This document shows positions 1-9,109 of a stretch of 64,000 bases of DNA, piece by piece (within the stretch, counting starts at the first letter, position 1; each line of letters opens with the position of its first letter). The stretch covers positions 124,001 through 188,000 of the forward strand of contig NZ_AP024718.1 in NCBI RefSeq assembly GCF_030294985.1, in the 5' to 3' direction. Below the pieces are notes generated by a model that had not been told where the DNA came from, made no database searches, and saw only the letters and a list, made by a program, of their open reading frames with translations. The position numbers were made by a program, and so were the translations under genes. The DNA comes from Methylomarinovum tepidoasis (GTDB lineage Bacteria; Pseudomonadota; Gammaproteobacteria; Methylococcales; Methylothermaceae).

Positions 1-122
1 ACGGTCAGCCTGACGGGCAGTACGATGGATGCGGCGCGGGGGATGATGTTGTTTTACTTCACGGTACTTTGTGCCATAGTTGTCAAGACAGATCCACCAG
101 AAGCAAGAAGGAGGTCCGACAA

Positions 123-527
123 ATGAAACTCTCCACACACATAGCCCTTCTGTTCACCGCTTTGTCTTTGGGCGGACTGGCCTTTACCGCGTCCGCCGAT
201 TGCGCCTCTCCGCCAGTAGGCGATGCCGCCACCGTGCTTCGCGGCAAAACGATCTGTGTGACGGATAGCAGCACCGGGGAAAAATGGCAGGAATACCACG
301 CTCCCAGCGGTGCTTTGATCGACTACAAAAAAGGACCCTCCGATCCGGTGGATCCTTCCAAAACGGTGGGCAGCTGGAGCACATCCGGCGCACAAGTGAC
401 ATACACATACGGCCAAGCTTCTTACAGCTATACCGTCACAGGCGATGCAACGAGCGGCTATAGCCTCTGTGGGGCAAAAAATTTCACCAACGTAACCCTA
501 CTGTCGGGCCAGCAGCCTTGTCCATAA
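123..527 (+). CDS. Small secreted protein of unknown function
   Basis: 134 residues. The ATG at 123 is preceded by an AAGGAGG ribosome site and followed by a clear Sec signal peptide (Lys near the start, then a hydrophobic stretch ending in a TASADC-like cleavage region at about residues 20-23), so the mature part is exported. The mature chain is about 110 residues, rich in Ser, Thr, Tyr and Gly, with four Cys that could pair. No catalytic motif is visible and I do not recognise a family. It stands alone between the window edge and convergent murJ. An alternative in-frame start at 69 lacks a ribosome site and would bury the signal peptide. Confidence 0.7.
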   Translation: MKLSTHIALLFTALSLGGLAFTASADCASPPVGDAATVLRGKTICVTDSSTGEKWQEYHAPSGALIDYKKGPSDPVDPSKTVGSWSTSGAQVTYTYGQASYSYTVTGDATSGYSLCGAKNFTNVTLLSGQQPCP

Positions 528-544
528 TTGAATTTTGCACCGAT

Positions 545-570
545 CGGCCTCCAGCTTCAGCTGGAGGCCG
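545..570. terminator. Bidirectional terminator-like hairpin between the secreted protein and murJ
   Basis: A perfect 11-bp inverted repeat (545-555 with 560-570) has a TTCA loop. It sits 18 bases after the stop of the plus-strand gene and overlaps the murJ stop codon, so it could end both convergent transcripts. There is no long T-run on either side, so intrinsic termination is only probable. Confidence 0.55.
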
Positions 571-2101
571 AGGATTCTCCCTTTAGATGCCGGAATCGCA
601 ATCCAACAATCCACAAACCGCTGCCGTAAACAAGCACCCCCAGCCCGATCAACCCCGCCAACTGCAACAAGCGAATCTCCAGCAGCCCCTCCCAGGAAAA
701 TTCCCGGGCGGCGTAATACAAGCTGGCCGCCATCATTCCATTGACAACCACCACCCGCAGCAACAATCCCCACCACCCCGGCCCGGCCCGATAAACCCCC
801 AACCGCCTCAGCCGCATCAACAACAGCCCTCCGTTGACACAGGCCGCCAGGGACGTCGCCAGGGCCAGGCCGGCGTGGGCCAGCCAGCCGATCAGGCCCA
901 GGTTCAATACGATGTTGACCACCATCGCCGCCACCCCGAAGCGTACCGGGGTGCGGGTGTCCTGGCGCGCGGTGAAACCGGGCACCAGGATCTTGACCAG
1001 GATGAAACCGATCAGACCCACGGCATAGGCCGTCAGGCTCAGACTGGCCATGTGAACGTCGTGGGCGGTGAAGGAACGGTACTGGAACAGGGTCGCCAGA
1101 ATGGGCCTGGCCAGCACCGCCAGGCCCACCGCCGCCGGCAGGCCGATCAGGACCACCCAGCGCAGCGCCCAGTCGATGGCGCGGGAGAAATCCTCCCGGC
1201 GGCCGGCGGCCCAGTCCTTGGACAGATTGGGCAGGATCACCGTCGCCAGGGCGATGCCGAACACCCCGAGGGGAAATTCCACCAGGCGGTCGGAATAGTA
1301 TAGCCAGGAGATGCTGCCGTGGGGCAGGAACGAGGCCAGCAGAGTGTCGATCAGCAGGTTGATCTGGGTCACCGACACCCCGAACAGCGCCGGCAGCATC
1401 AGCTTGAGGATCTTGCGCACGCCGGGATCGTGGAAGCCCCAGCGCAGTCTGGGCAGCAGTTTCAACCGCCACAGCGCGGGAAACTGGAACAGCAGCTGCA
1501 GGCTGCCTGCGGCGAACACCCCCCAGGCCAGGGCGGTGACCGGCTGCGGCAGCTGCGGCGCCAGCCACCAGGCGGAAGCGATCAGGCACAGATTGAGCAG
1601 CACCGGGGTGAAGGCCGGCACCGCGAAGCGGTTGAAGGTGTTGAGAATCGCTCCGGCCATGGCGGTGGAGGCGATGAAGAACAGATAGGGGAAGGTGATC
1701 CGCAACATCTGCACCGCCAGCGCGTACACCTCCCCGGAACGGGCGAAACCCGGCGCGAACACCAGGATCACCCACGGCGCGCCGATCACCCCGAGCACCG
1801 TCACCGCCATCAGCACCAGGGCCAGGGAACCGGCGGTACGGTCGAGGAAACGCTTGAGCTCGACCCGGCCCCGCTGTTCCTTGTACTCGGCCATCACCGG
1901 CACGAAGGCCTGGGAGAAAGCCCCCTCGGCGAACAGGCGGCGAAGAAAGTTGGGGATCTTGAAGGCGACGAAAAAGGCGTCGGTGGCGGCGTTGGCCCCG
2001 AACAGATAGGCGATGACCACGTCGCGGACGAACCCCAGCACCCGCGAGATCAGGGTCATGCCGCCGACGACGGCGGTGGAACGGAACAAACGGCGGCTCA
2101 A
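557..2101 (-). CDS. murJ: Lipid II flippase MurJ (MviN)
   Basis: Flips the peptidoglycan precursor lipid II across the inner membrane. About 514 residues with many hydrophobic helices. The N-terminal block reading SRVLGFVRDVV, then FFVAFKIPNFLRRLFAEGA and FSQAFVPV, is the MurJ signature of the MATE/MOP superfamily. The preferred start is a TTG at 2101, because AGGGGAA lies 5-6 bases upstream and the resulting N-terminus aligns with known MurJ; a TTG at 2119 is also possible. It is divergent from the exopolysaccharide operon that starts near 2.3 kb. The usual partner rpsT is not visible upstream. Confidence 0.93.
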   Translation of the reverse strand: MSRRLFRSTAVVGGMTLISRVLGFVRDVVIAYLFGANAATDAFFVAFKIPNFLRRLFAEGAFSQAFVPVMAEYKEQRGRVELKRFLDRTAGSLALVLMAVTVLGVIGAPWVILVFAPGFARSGEVYALAVQMLRITFPYLFFIASTAMAGAILNTFNRFAVPAFTPVLLNLCLIASAWWLAPQLPQPVTALAWGVFAAGSLQLLFQFPALWRLKLLPRLRWGFHDPGVRKILKLMLPALFGVSVTQINLLIDTLLASFLPHGSISWLYYSDRLVEFPLGVFGIALATVILPNLSKDWAAGRREDFSRAIDWALRWVVLIGLPAAVGLAVLARPILATLFQYRSFTAHDVHMASLSLTAYAVGLIGFILVKILVPGFTARQDTRTPVRFGVAAMVVNIVLNLGLIGWLAHAGLALATSLAACVNGGLLLMRLRRLGVYRAGPGWWGLLLRVVVVNGMMAASLYYAAREFSWEGLLEIRLLQLAGLIGLGVLVYGSGLWIVGLRFRHLKGESSASS

Positions 2102-2293
2102 GCGATTCCCCTGGCGCAATATGGATCAACGGCACAGCCCACTATACCCGAAATCCTGACATGCCCGGTACCGCTGCAGCAGGTACTGGCCGACGGCCCG
2201 GACCGGGTCACTGGCCACACAGCGCTTGCGATAACGACGTTTGTTTTGCAAGATACAGCGGCCAACCGATCGAACAACTCCACACCCCGAAAA

Positions 2294-3493
2294 GTGTTCA
2301 GCAATTTTCATCGGCGTACCTGCCTGTTTTTTCTGCTGTTTCCCGTAGCCTTTAACGGCTTGGCGATTGATACACAACAGCTGAATCCCGGCTTCTATCC
2401 AGCACTACAGATCGGCTATGCCTGGCTGGACAATGTGTTACGAAGCGAGAAGCGGGAAAAAGCCGACACTATGTTCCAGGCCCGTCCCATGCTACACTGG
2501 AAAGCAGGCACAGTCGTTTATGACCTCAATGTACGCTATGAGGGGGATTATGGGGTCTATCGCGTGCTGGACGAGCAGGATTACATGGACCACGCCATGT
2601 CCATCGGCTTCGGCTTCCATCCCACGGAAAAAATGGGGCTGGAACTGAGCGATCGTTACAAAATCGGGCACGATCAACCCGGCGTATCGGGAACCCAGGT
2701 GTTTGCCCCCCCAAAACCCAACCGCTGGCACGACAATCACTTCCGCGCCCAGTTCACCTATGGCCGCCGGATCGCTACAGCCCAGCTGCAACTGGCCTAC
2801 GAGGAGATCTCCCGAAGATTCCAGAACAATCAACGCGAATTCTCTGACAGAAATCGACACATCGGTACCGCCACCTGGCTCTATCATGTACTGCCAAAGA
2901 CCTGGCTCGTAACCGAATTCCAGTACCAGATCAATGACTTCCAGATGAACAAAACCTTCGACCAGGATTTCGACCAATGGCACGTCTTCCAAGGAGCCAG
3001 TTGGGAAATCAGCGCTGTCACCCAAGGCGAGATTCTTCTGGGCTACATCCGCAACACCCCCAAGGACCAGCGATTCTTCAAGCCTTTTTCCGGATTTGGC
3101 GCCCGCGTGTCGATCAATTGGCAGCCCAGACCTTATTCCAGAGTCACCTTGAGAGCCAAACGGATGCCCCAATTGAGCAGCACTGCCAGCACCCTTTTCC
3201 TGGCCAACCGGATCGGCCTGACCCTGCAACACGAACCTACCGAACGCATCCGCATCCGAACCAGCGCAGGTTACGAAAAGGATGACTATACCTTCAACAA
3301 GTTCGGCCCGAAACGGCGGGACCGTTTCCTCAATTTCGGGTTTGAGATAGACTATGCGATGCTGCACTGGCTGAATCTCGGCCTGAGATACCGCCACGAT
3401 ACCCGTGATTCGTCTTTGCGGCTGAGTGACTATGCCGCCAACATCATAAGCTTCCATGTTCAGATACTGCCCGAATATGCCCGTAATCCTTAA
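2294..3493 (+). CDS. Outer-membrane beta-barrel protein of the exopolysaccharide operon (EpsL-like)
   Basis: About 399 residues. A GTG at 2294 gives a basic N-terminus followed by a hydrophobic signal peptide ending near FNGLA, with a mature sequence of alternating polar/aromatic strands typical of outer-membrane barrels. The last residues form a barrel-like closing strand. The frame stays open far upstream, but that part is antisense to murJ and is not credible coding. The gene overlaps the start region of the Wza-like gene and probably forms the exopolysaccharide outer-membrane channel or porin, as EpsL-type proteins do in exosortase-associated loci. The start is uncertain because no good ribosome site is seen. 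Confidence 0.65.
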   Translation: MFSNFHRRTCLFFLLFPVAFNGLAIDTQQLNPGFYPALQIGYAWLDNVLRSEKREKADTMFQARPMLHWKAGTVVYDLNVRYEGDYGVYRVLDEQDYMDHAMSIGFGFHPTEKMGLELSDRYKIGHDQPGVSGTQVFAPPKPNRWHDNHFRAQFTYGRRIATAQLQLAYEEISRRFQNNQREFSDRNRHIGTATWLYHVLPKTWLVTEFQYQINDFQMNKTFDQDFDQWHVFQGASWEISAVTQGEILLGYIRNTPKDQRFFKPFSGFGARVSINWQPRPYSRVTLRAKRMPQLSSTASTLFLANRIGLTLQHEPTERIRIRTSAGYEKDDYTFNKFGPKRRDRFLNFGFEIDYAMLHWLNLGLRYRHDTRDSSLRLSDYAANIISFHVQILPEYARNP

Positions 3494-4010
3494 GATCATT
3501 GGCTTTCTTTTCGCTTTCCTTCTGCTCGATCCGCTGCTGGCAGGAGAGGACGACGAAAGTTACCAGGTCGCCCCTGGTGACGTCCTGACCATCCGGGTGT
3601 TCGGTGAACCGGATCTCAGCTTCAATGAGATACCGATCAATCCAAACGGCATACTCTCGTTTCCTCTGATCGGGGATGTCGAGGTTGCCGGTCTGTCCAC
3701 CAAAACGATCGAAAAGGAGATCGAACGGCGCCTTGCGGACGGATACCTGAAGAAACCCATCGTCACCGTCTCCATCAAGCGCTTTCGCAACATTTATATC
3801 CGCGGCGAAGTCAAAAGACCGGGGGCCTACCCTTACGAGAAAGGCCTGACGGTGGAAAAAGCCATCTCCATGGCCGGCGGCCTGACACCCAGGGCTTCCA
3901 AAAGTGCCATCACCCTGAAGCGGGAAAAGGGCCAAAAAGAAATCGATGCGGACATGCAAACCCCGTTGCGCCCGGGTGACATCGTCACCATCGGCCAAAG
4001 TTTCTTTTGA
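3477..4010 (+). CDS. Polysaccharide export protein (Wza/KpsD family)
   Basis: About 177 residues from the ATG at 3477 (an ATG at 3456 is also in frame). A signal peptide is followed by the Poly_export domain, with the family motif YQVAPGDVLTIRVFGEPDLS, and then one SLBB domain beginning around IYIRGEVKRPGAYPYEKGLT. This is the short, single-SLBB type; there is no lipobox Cys and no long C-terminal helix like that of E. coli Wza. It should act in the periplasm as the export conduit between the Wzc-like copolymerase and the outer membrane. It is directly followed by the tyrosine kinase gene. Confidence 0.9.
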   Translation: MPVILKIIGFLFAFLLLDPLLAGEDDESYQVAPGDVLTIRVFGEPDLSFNEIPINPNGILSFPLIGDVEVAGLSTKTIEKEIERRLADGYLKKPIVTVSIKRFRNIYIRGEVKRPGAYPYEKGLTVEKAISMAGGLTPRASKSAITLKREKGQKEIDADMQTPLRPGDIVTIGQSFF

Positions 4011-4039
4011 TTCAACCACACGTTAACGCAGATTGCCCT

Positions 4040-6319
4040 ATGCAGTATCCGGTCCCGAAATTGACGCCATTGCCCGCCGACACCCGGTCAAACACCGCCT
4101 TGTTGCCTCATCCCATTCCAGACGAGGAGGAAGAAATCAGCCTCCTCGACTACTGGCTGATTCTCAAACGCCACAAATGGGGCATCCTTGCCTTCGTTCT
4201 GCTTGGGTTCTTCATCGCCTTTCTGATTGCTTTCAATGCACAACCCCTTTACAAGTCCCGCGTCCGGCTCATCGCCGAACCGGTCATGCAGCGTGTTGCC
4301 GACCAAGTCGGTCCTTACCAATCGGTCAACACGGCCTGGGTGTTCTACAAGACCCAGTACGAACTGATCGCCAGCCGCGCCATCGCCGAAAAGGTCATTC
4401 GCCAGCTGGATCTGGTCCATAATCCCACCTTCACCGGCGCCAATCGCAAAAAACTGTTTGAACTGCCAAAAATCGACTGGCGTGCCTGGATTCCCAAAGC
4501 CTGGCTGCCGGAAACGCCGGAAAAAGAGGGGGCGGAAATCCGGGAAATGGACCCGCTGGCGCCTTATGTCGATCTGCTGCTTTCCAACCTCAAGGTGACG
4601 GGGGATGAGGAAAGTGCCGTCATCACCGTCGAATACACCGCCCCGGATCCGGTTTTGGCCGCCCAGATCGCCAACGCCATCGCCCAGGCCTATATCCAGT
4701 TCTCGGTCGAATCCCGAATGGAGACCACCCAAGCGGCGACTCAGTGGCTCAAAGATCAGCTCAAAGAGGTGCGAAACAAACTGAAGGCCTCCGAAGAAGC
4801 CCTGCAGCGTTTCCAGGCCCAGGAAAACCTTATCGATACGGAAAACTCCCAGAGAATCGCAGCAACCAAGCTGGCATCCCTTTCGGCTGAATTGGTCCGG
4901 GCCCAGGCACAGCGCAGCGAACTGGAAGTCCGCTACCGCCAGGTCAAAGCGATTCTCGACAGCGGCACCAGTCTGGAATCCGTCAGTTCGGTCCTCAACA
5001 ACCGGGTGATCGAACAGCTCAAGGCCCAGTTGGTCCAGAGATTGCAGGCAGTCCGCGAAATGTCGGAGCGCTACGGACCCAAACACCCCAAAATGATCGC
5101 GGCCAATTCCGCCCTCGAGGAAGCCCGTAAAGCCCTACGTCAGGAAATCGACAAGATCGCCGCCAACTTGCGCAAGGAACTGGAGGTAGCGCGGGCGCGA
5201 GAGCAGGAATTGAAACGATTGATCGCAGACCAGGAGAACGCCATCATCCGCTATCAGGACAAAAGTTTCAAGCTGGCCCAACTGGAACGCGACGTTCAGA
5301 CCCAACGGGAACTTTATGAAAACCTTCTGGAGAAAGCCCGCCAGCTGGAAGCCCAGCACAATTACAACCTCCCCAACATCACCGTGATCGAAAAGGCACA
5401 CCCGGCCCTAAAGCCATTCAAGCCGAAGAAAGCCCAGATCCTTTTTGTCGGTTCCGTGCTGGGGGGATTTTTGGGGGTATTGATCGCATTCCTGAGGGAA
5501 TATCTGGACAACACGGTCAAAACGGAAGAAGACGTCGAGAAAAAAATCGGGGTGCCACTGCTCGGCGTCACCCCCCTGCTCGACAACAAAGAATTGCATG
5601 GCTCGCCTCCAGAGTGCGTTTACCGCAGCGGCCAGCCGCATAAATTCGTCGAGGCAATCAACTATATAAGAACCGGGGTGCTGTTTTCCAATCTTGACCG
5701 CCCCCCACAAACCATCATGATTACCTCCTCCGTACCCAACGAAGGAAAAACCACGCTGGCGTGCAATTTGGCCATGGCCTTCGCCAAGCTGGACACCACC
5801 TTGTTATTGGAAACCGATCTGCGCAAACCCAGACTGGGGGAACTCATAACCAAGGCGCCCAAAGGCCTGACCGAGGTCCTCCTGGGGGAGGCCCGCCTGG
5901 AAGAAGTACTGGTTCAGGACAAGCAGGAAGGCAACCTTTATTATCTGGCCGCCGGAATGACCCCGCCACACCCCCTCGAAGCGCTGTCGTCCCATGCCTT
6001 CCAGGAACTGGTAGCGAAACTGAAACAACGATTCGCCCATATCGTCTTCGACACCCCGCCCATCAACGCGGTCAGCGATCCGTTGGTCATCGCGCGCCTG
6101 AGCGATGCCATCGCCATGGTCGTCAAAGCCGACGATACGCCGATCAATTCAGTGATGGCCGCCCTGAAACGGCTACAAACCGTGGAAAAACGGCCGACCG
6201 GTATCATTCTCAATCAGTTGGATCTGGAAAAAGCCGCCTATTACGGCTACCACGGCTACTACGGCGGGACCTACGGGGATTATCAATACGCCCGGATCAC
6301 CCCCTCTGGCAGTGCCTGA
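4040..6319 (+). CDS. Polysaccharide copolymerase / bacterial tyrosine kinase (Wzc/GumC-BY-kinase)
   Basis: About 759 residues. An N-terminal Wzz-type domain has membrane helices near residues 35-60 and 470-490 around a long periplasmic coiled coil. A C-terminal cytoplasmic BY-kinase follows, with Walker A (SSVPNEGKTTLA, about 562), Walker A' (LLLETDLRKPR, about 587) and Walker B (HIVFDTPP, about 666). The end carries a Tyr cluster (YYGYHGYYGGTYGDYQY), the autophosphorylation tail. It controls polymer length and export. The ATG at 4040 is preferred; a TTG at 4007 overlaps the preceding gene. The phosphatase gene overlaps its stop. Confidence 0.92.
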   Translation: MQYPVPKLTPLPADTRSNTALLPHPIPDEEEEISLLDYWLILKRHKWGILAFVLLGFFIAFLIAFNAQPLYKSRVRLIAEPVMQRVADQVGPYQSVNTAWVFYKTQYELIASRAIAEKVIRQLDLVHNPTFTGANRKKLFELPKIDWRAWIPKAWLPETPEKEGAEIREMDPLAPYVDLLLSNLKVTGDEESAVITVEYTAPDPVLAAQIANAIAQAYIQFSVESRMETTQAATQWLKDQLKEVRNKLKASEEALQRFQAQENLIDTENSQRIAATKLASLSAELVRAQAQRSELEVRYRQVKAILDSGTSLESVSSVLNNRVIEQLKAQLVQRLQAVREMSERYGPKHPKMIAANSALEEARKALRQEIDKIAANLRKELEVARAREQELKRLIADQENAIIRYQDKSFKLAQLERDVQTQRELYENLLEKARQLEAQHNYNLPNITVIEKAHPALKPFKPKKAQILFVGSVLGGFLGVLIAFLREYLDNTVKTEEDVEKKIGVPLLGVTPLLDNKELHGSPPECVYRSGQPHKFVEAINYIRTGVLFSNLDRPPQTIMITSSVPNEGKTTLACNLAMAFAKLDTTLLLETDLRKPRLGELITKAPKGLTEVLLGEARLEEVLVQDKQEGNLYYLAAGMTPPHPLEALSSHAFQELVAKLKQRFAHIVFDTPPINAVSDPLVIARLSDAIAMVVKADDTPINSVMAALKRLQTVEKRPTGIILNQLDLEKAAYYGYHGYYGGTYGDYQYARITPSGSA

Positions 6320-7049
6320 GCGACTGATTGACATCCACAGTCACATTCTCCCCGGTGTGGACGATGGAGCGTCCACAACCGAAGAGGCACTGGCCATGCT
6401 TGAAACGAGTCAAAGGGAAGGCATCGGGATTCAATGGCTCACCCCCCACCTGGGACGCCCACCCTTCGATCTGCCATGGCCGGACCTGCAACAGCGTTTT
6501 CGGGCTTTCCGGCAACAGGTCGTCCAGCACGGACTGGCCATCGAGATCCGTTTGGCCGCCGAAGTGCATATAGGCCCGCATATCCTGACATTGGCCCGGC
6601 AAAACGCCCTGCCCTGTTGCGGCCAATGGGAAGGGGAACCCGCCTTTCTTCTGGAACTGCCTTTCGAGCGGATTCCCCATGGCACGATCAATCTGATTCA
6701 CTGGCTGACCCGCCAGGGTATCCGCCCGATTCTGGCGCACCCGGAACGCCTGCGCCCGTTGCAAACCGATCCGGGCAGACTCGAAGCCTTTATCGAGGCC
6801 GGCTGCCTGATTCAGGTCACGGCGGCCAGCCTGACCGGAATCTTCGGTGCCCACACTTATGAAGCGGCCAGGATCTTCCTGCAAGCAGGTCAGGTCCACT
6901 TTCTGGCCAGCGATTGTCACAATCTTCAGCGGCGCCCCCCGGGACTGCGCCATGGACTTGCCGTCGCCACGGATCTGATCGGAGAAACCGCAGCCAGACG
7001 CCTGGTAAGCGACAACCCTGCCCGGCTGTTGTCTTCCGTGTGCGCGTGA
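6312..7049 (+). CDS. PHP-type tyrosine-protein phosphatase (CpsB/YwqE-like)
   Basis: 245 residues starting at a GTG that overlaps the kinase stop. The N-terminus LIDIHSHILPGVDDGA is the metal-binding start of the PHP fold, with later metal ligands in AEVHIGPHI, LAHPER and SDCHN. Members dephosphorylate the Tyr tail of the neighbouring BY-kinase and thereby cycle polymer assembly. This is the CpsB type best known from Firmicutes rather than the low-molecular-weight Wzb type. It is followed without a gap by the ABC transporter. Confidence 0.88.
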   Translation: MPERLIDIHSHILPGVDDGASTTEEALAMLETSQREGIGIQWLTPHLGRPPFDLPWPDLQQRFRAFRQQVVQHGLAIEIRLAAEVHIGPHILTLARQNALPCCGQWEGEPAFLLELPFERIPHGTINLIHWLTRQGIRPILAHPERLRPLQTDPGRLEAFIEAGCLIQVTAASLTGIFGAHTYEAARIFLQAGQVHFLASDCHNLQRRPPGLRHGLAVATDLIGETAARRLVSDNPARLLSSVCA

Positions 7050-8708
7050 ATGTCCCGTCCGATAATGCGCCTTGCCCCTTTACGACGCTGGTTCCCCTTT
7101 CTGCGTCCGGTATGGCCGCACATCGCCCTGGGAATCGGATTGCAAGGCCTCGCCCAGGGCGCACTCCTGGTCGCCCCCTGGATCGCAGGACGCATCACCG
7201 ATGAATTGCTGCAGCCGCAAACAGCAGACGCCATCCCCTGGCAATCCCTTGCCCTGTTCCTGGCGCTGCTCCTGATTCGAAACCTGCTGAGTTTCTTCGC
7301 TTCCTGCCTCATCGGCACCGCCCACGAAAACCTGCTGGCCCGGCTGCAGGAAAAGATCCATGCCCATTTGCTGTCACTGCCCCTGGGTTTTTTCCATCAG
7401 CATTCACGGCGCGATCTGAGCGTGCTGCTCCACCACGAAGCCGCCCATGTCGCCGGTTTTCTGGCGCTCACGCTCCCTCCCCTGCTGCCTCATACACTTC
7501 TCTTGCTGGCGATCATCGGCATACTGACCGCTTTGGCCCCACTTCCAGGACTGGCATTGGCCCTCTTGTTACCAACAGGTTATGGAATCAGCCGCTGGTT
7601 CGGAGGAAAACTGCACCGGCTGGCCGACCAAATCCTTACCAGCTACGACGAAGCCCTCACCTGCGCCCGCGACAACCTGGCCCGCATTCAGGAAATCAAG
7701 GCTTTCCATCGCGAAACTTTCGAAAACGTTCGTTTCCGCGATTGCTTACAGCAGGTCTTCCAGCGCAGTCGCCGTTACGTAATCGGGCAGGCATTATTCA
7801 CCCTGGCGATCCAGAGCGCCATCGCCGCCGCCCTGGTGGCAGCCGTTGCCTGGAGCGCTCTGGAAACGGTCAACGGGCGGCTGAATACGGCCCGGCAATT
7901 CAGCTTCCTGATGTATGCCCTGCTGCTGTTCTATCCCCTCAATTCCCTCAGCGGCATTTACGGCAAATTGCAGCAGGCCAGCGCCGCCGCCCGGCGGCTG
8001 AACGCGATCCTGGAGACCCCACCGGAGAGACATCACGGTTACCGGCTCCGGCGCCGGGACGCCGAAGGCGACATTCTCTTCAACCGGGTATCCTTCGCTT
8101 ATCCCGGTCAGACGCCAGTCCTGAATGACCTGACGCTCTCCATCGAGGCGGGAACCACCGTCGCCCTCGTCGGCCCCAACGGCAGCGGCAAAAGCACTCT
8201 GGTGGCCCTGTTGCTGCGCTTCTACGATCCTGACAGCGGCATCATTACCATCAACGGCCGCAGTCTGACCTCATGCAGCCCGGCAAGCGTCCGCCAACAA
8301 ATCGCCTATGCCGGCCAGCACACCCGTCTGTTCCATGACACCCTGTTCGCCAACATCCTGTACGGCAATCCGGAAGCGGATCGCAGACAGCTGGAAGCCG
8401 CCTGTGCGGTCGCTCAACTGGACGCGCTGATCGCCTCGCTGCCCAGGGGAGGCGAGACCGAAATCGGCCCCGATGGCGTACGATTGTCCGGCGGGCAGCG
8501 TCAGCGCGTCGCCCTGGCCCGGGCATTGATCAAGGACGCCCCCATTCTGGTATTGGACGAGGCCACGTCCCAGTTCGACCCCGAAGGGGAACGCCGTTTC
8601 CTCCAGGCGGCACGCGAGCGCTTCGCCAAAAAAACCGTGATCCTCGTCAGCCATCGCCCCCATAGCCTGGAAATCGCCGACCGGGTGTTTCGGATGGGAA
8701 AACCATGA
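7050..8708 (+). CDS. ABC exporter, fused permease and ATPase (MsbA-like); candidate RiPP or glycan exporter
   Basis: 552 residues. An N-terminal exporter-type membrane domain (about 1-310, six predicted helices) is followed by a nucleotide-binding domain with Walker A (GPNGSGKST, about 374), signature LSGGQRQRVALARAL (about 479) and Walker B (ILVLDEATS, about 498). No peptidase domain precedes the membrane part. The start abuts the phosphatase stop and the end overlaps the B2-like gene by 4 bases. A fused exporter next to a B2 protein is the usual arrangement in lasso-peptide clusters (LanT/McjD role), so peptide export is the leading inference. Glycolipid export is the alternative. Confidence 0.85.
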   Translation: MSRPIMRLAPLRRWFPFLRPVWPHIALGIGLQGLAQGALLVAPWIAGRITDELLQPQTADAIPWQSLALFLALLLIRNLLSFFASCLIGTAHENLLARLQEKIHAHLLSLPLGFFHQHSRRDLSVLLHHEAAHVAGFLALTLPPLLPHTLLLLAIIGILTALAPLPGLALALLLPTGYGISRWFGGKLHRLADQILTSYDEALTCARDNLARIQEIKAFHRETFENVRFRDCLQQVFQRSRRYVIGQALFTLAIQSAIAAALVAAVAWSALETVNGRLNTARQFSFLMYALLLFYPLNSLSGIYGKLQQASAAARRLNAILETPPERHHGYRLRRRDAEGDILFNRVSFAYPGQTPVLNDLTLSIEAGTTVALVGPNGSGKSTLVALLLRFYDPDSGIITINGRSLTSCSPASVRQQIAYAGQHTRLFHDTLFANILYGNPEADRRQLEAACAVAQLDALIASLPRGGETEIGPDGVRLSGGQRQRVALARALIKDAPILVLDEATSQFDPEGERRFLQAARERFAKKTVILVSHRPHSLEIADRVFRMGKP

Positions 8709-9109
8709 GGAGAGCGCAAAAACTGCGCTTCGTTTTGCACCAACTGCCCTGGATCGCCGAAGCCTGGGGGCGGTTGCTGCTGGCCCGCTTCCGCCGGCGG
8801 CCGTTTCCTCCCCCGGCACCCCGGGGAAAATCCCCTTCCCTGGATGTCCTGGTACGTTGCTTTCAGATCGCCGCCGCCCATCATATTTACCGTCCCACCT
8901 GCCTCCCCAGAAGCATTGCGCTGCATCATTTCCTGAAACGCCACGGCCACCCGGCGGTATTGCGGATCGGGGTCCGCAAGGAAAAGAAAGGCATCAAAGC
9001 CCACGCCTGGGTCGAGGTCGATGGGCGGATCGTGGACGACGATCCGCTGAACACCCAACGCTATCAGCCTTTACGAACCCGCCACGATGATCCGACGGAA
9101 CCGGAATGA
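8705..9109 (+). CDS. Lasso-peptide B2-type transglutaminase-like protein (PF13471)
   Basis: 134 residues. The core PTCLPRSIALHHFLKRHG and later AHAWVEVDGR match the transglutaminase-like domain of lasso B2 proteins (McjB C-terminal half), whose Cys-His-Asp triad cleaves the leader peptide. Cys66 and His100 are present and Asp106 is the candidate acid. The protein is free-standing, so the RRE/B1 function must come from elsewhere, and a PqqD-like gene lies at 15364. It overlaps the ABC exporter gene by 4 bases and the next gene by 23, implying coupled translation. Related proteins also occur in exosortase-type exopolysaccharide loci without a defined substrate. Confidence 0.85.
   Translation: MRRAQKLRFVLHQLPWIAEAWGRLLLARFRRRPFPPPAPRGKSPSLDVLVRCFQIAAAHHIYRPTCLPRSIALHHFLKRHGHPAVLRIGVRKEKKGIKAHAWVEVDGRIVDDDPLNTQRYQPLRTRHDDPTEPE

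Noticed and set aside
1-126. Open plus-strand frame from the left edge ending at 126, overlapping the start of the secreted protein gene
   Set aside because: Only about 41 codons are visible and no family motif is recognised; an overlap with the next ATG is suggestive but not enough to call a gene.
587-1303. Long plus-strand frame opposite murJ
   Set aside because: Low-complexity Gln/His/Pro-rich translation typical of a GC-rich antisense shadow; murJ on the other strand is certain.
2126-2377. Minus-strand frame in the murJ / exopolysaccharide gap
   Set aside because: No recognisable motif and it overlaps the signal peptide of the beta-barrel gene; I looked for rpsT here and did not find it.
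2492-3499. 335-codon minus-strand frame opposite the beta-barrel gene
   Set aside because: No domain motifs; the plus-strand product has a signal peptide and operon context.
4088-5086. 332-codon minus-strand frame opposite the tyrosine kinase gene
   Set aside because: Antisense shadow; the plus strand carries clear Wzz and kinase motifs.
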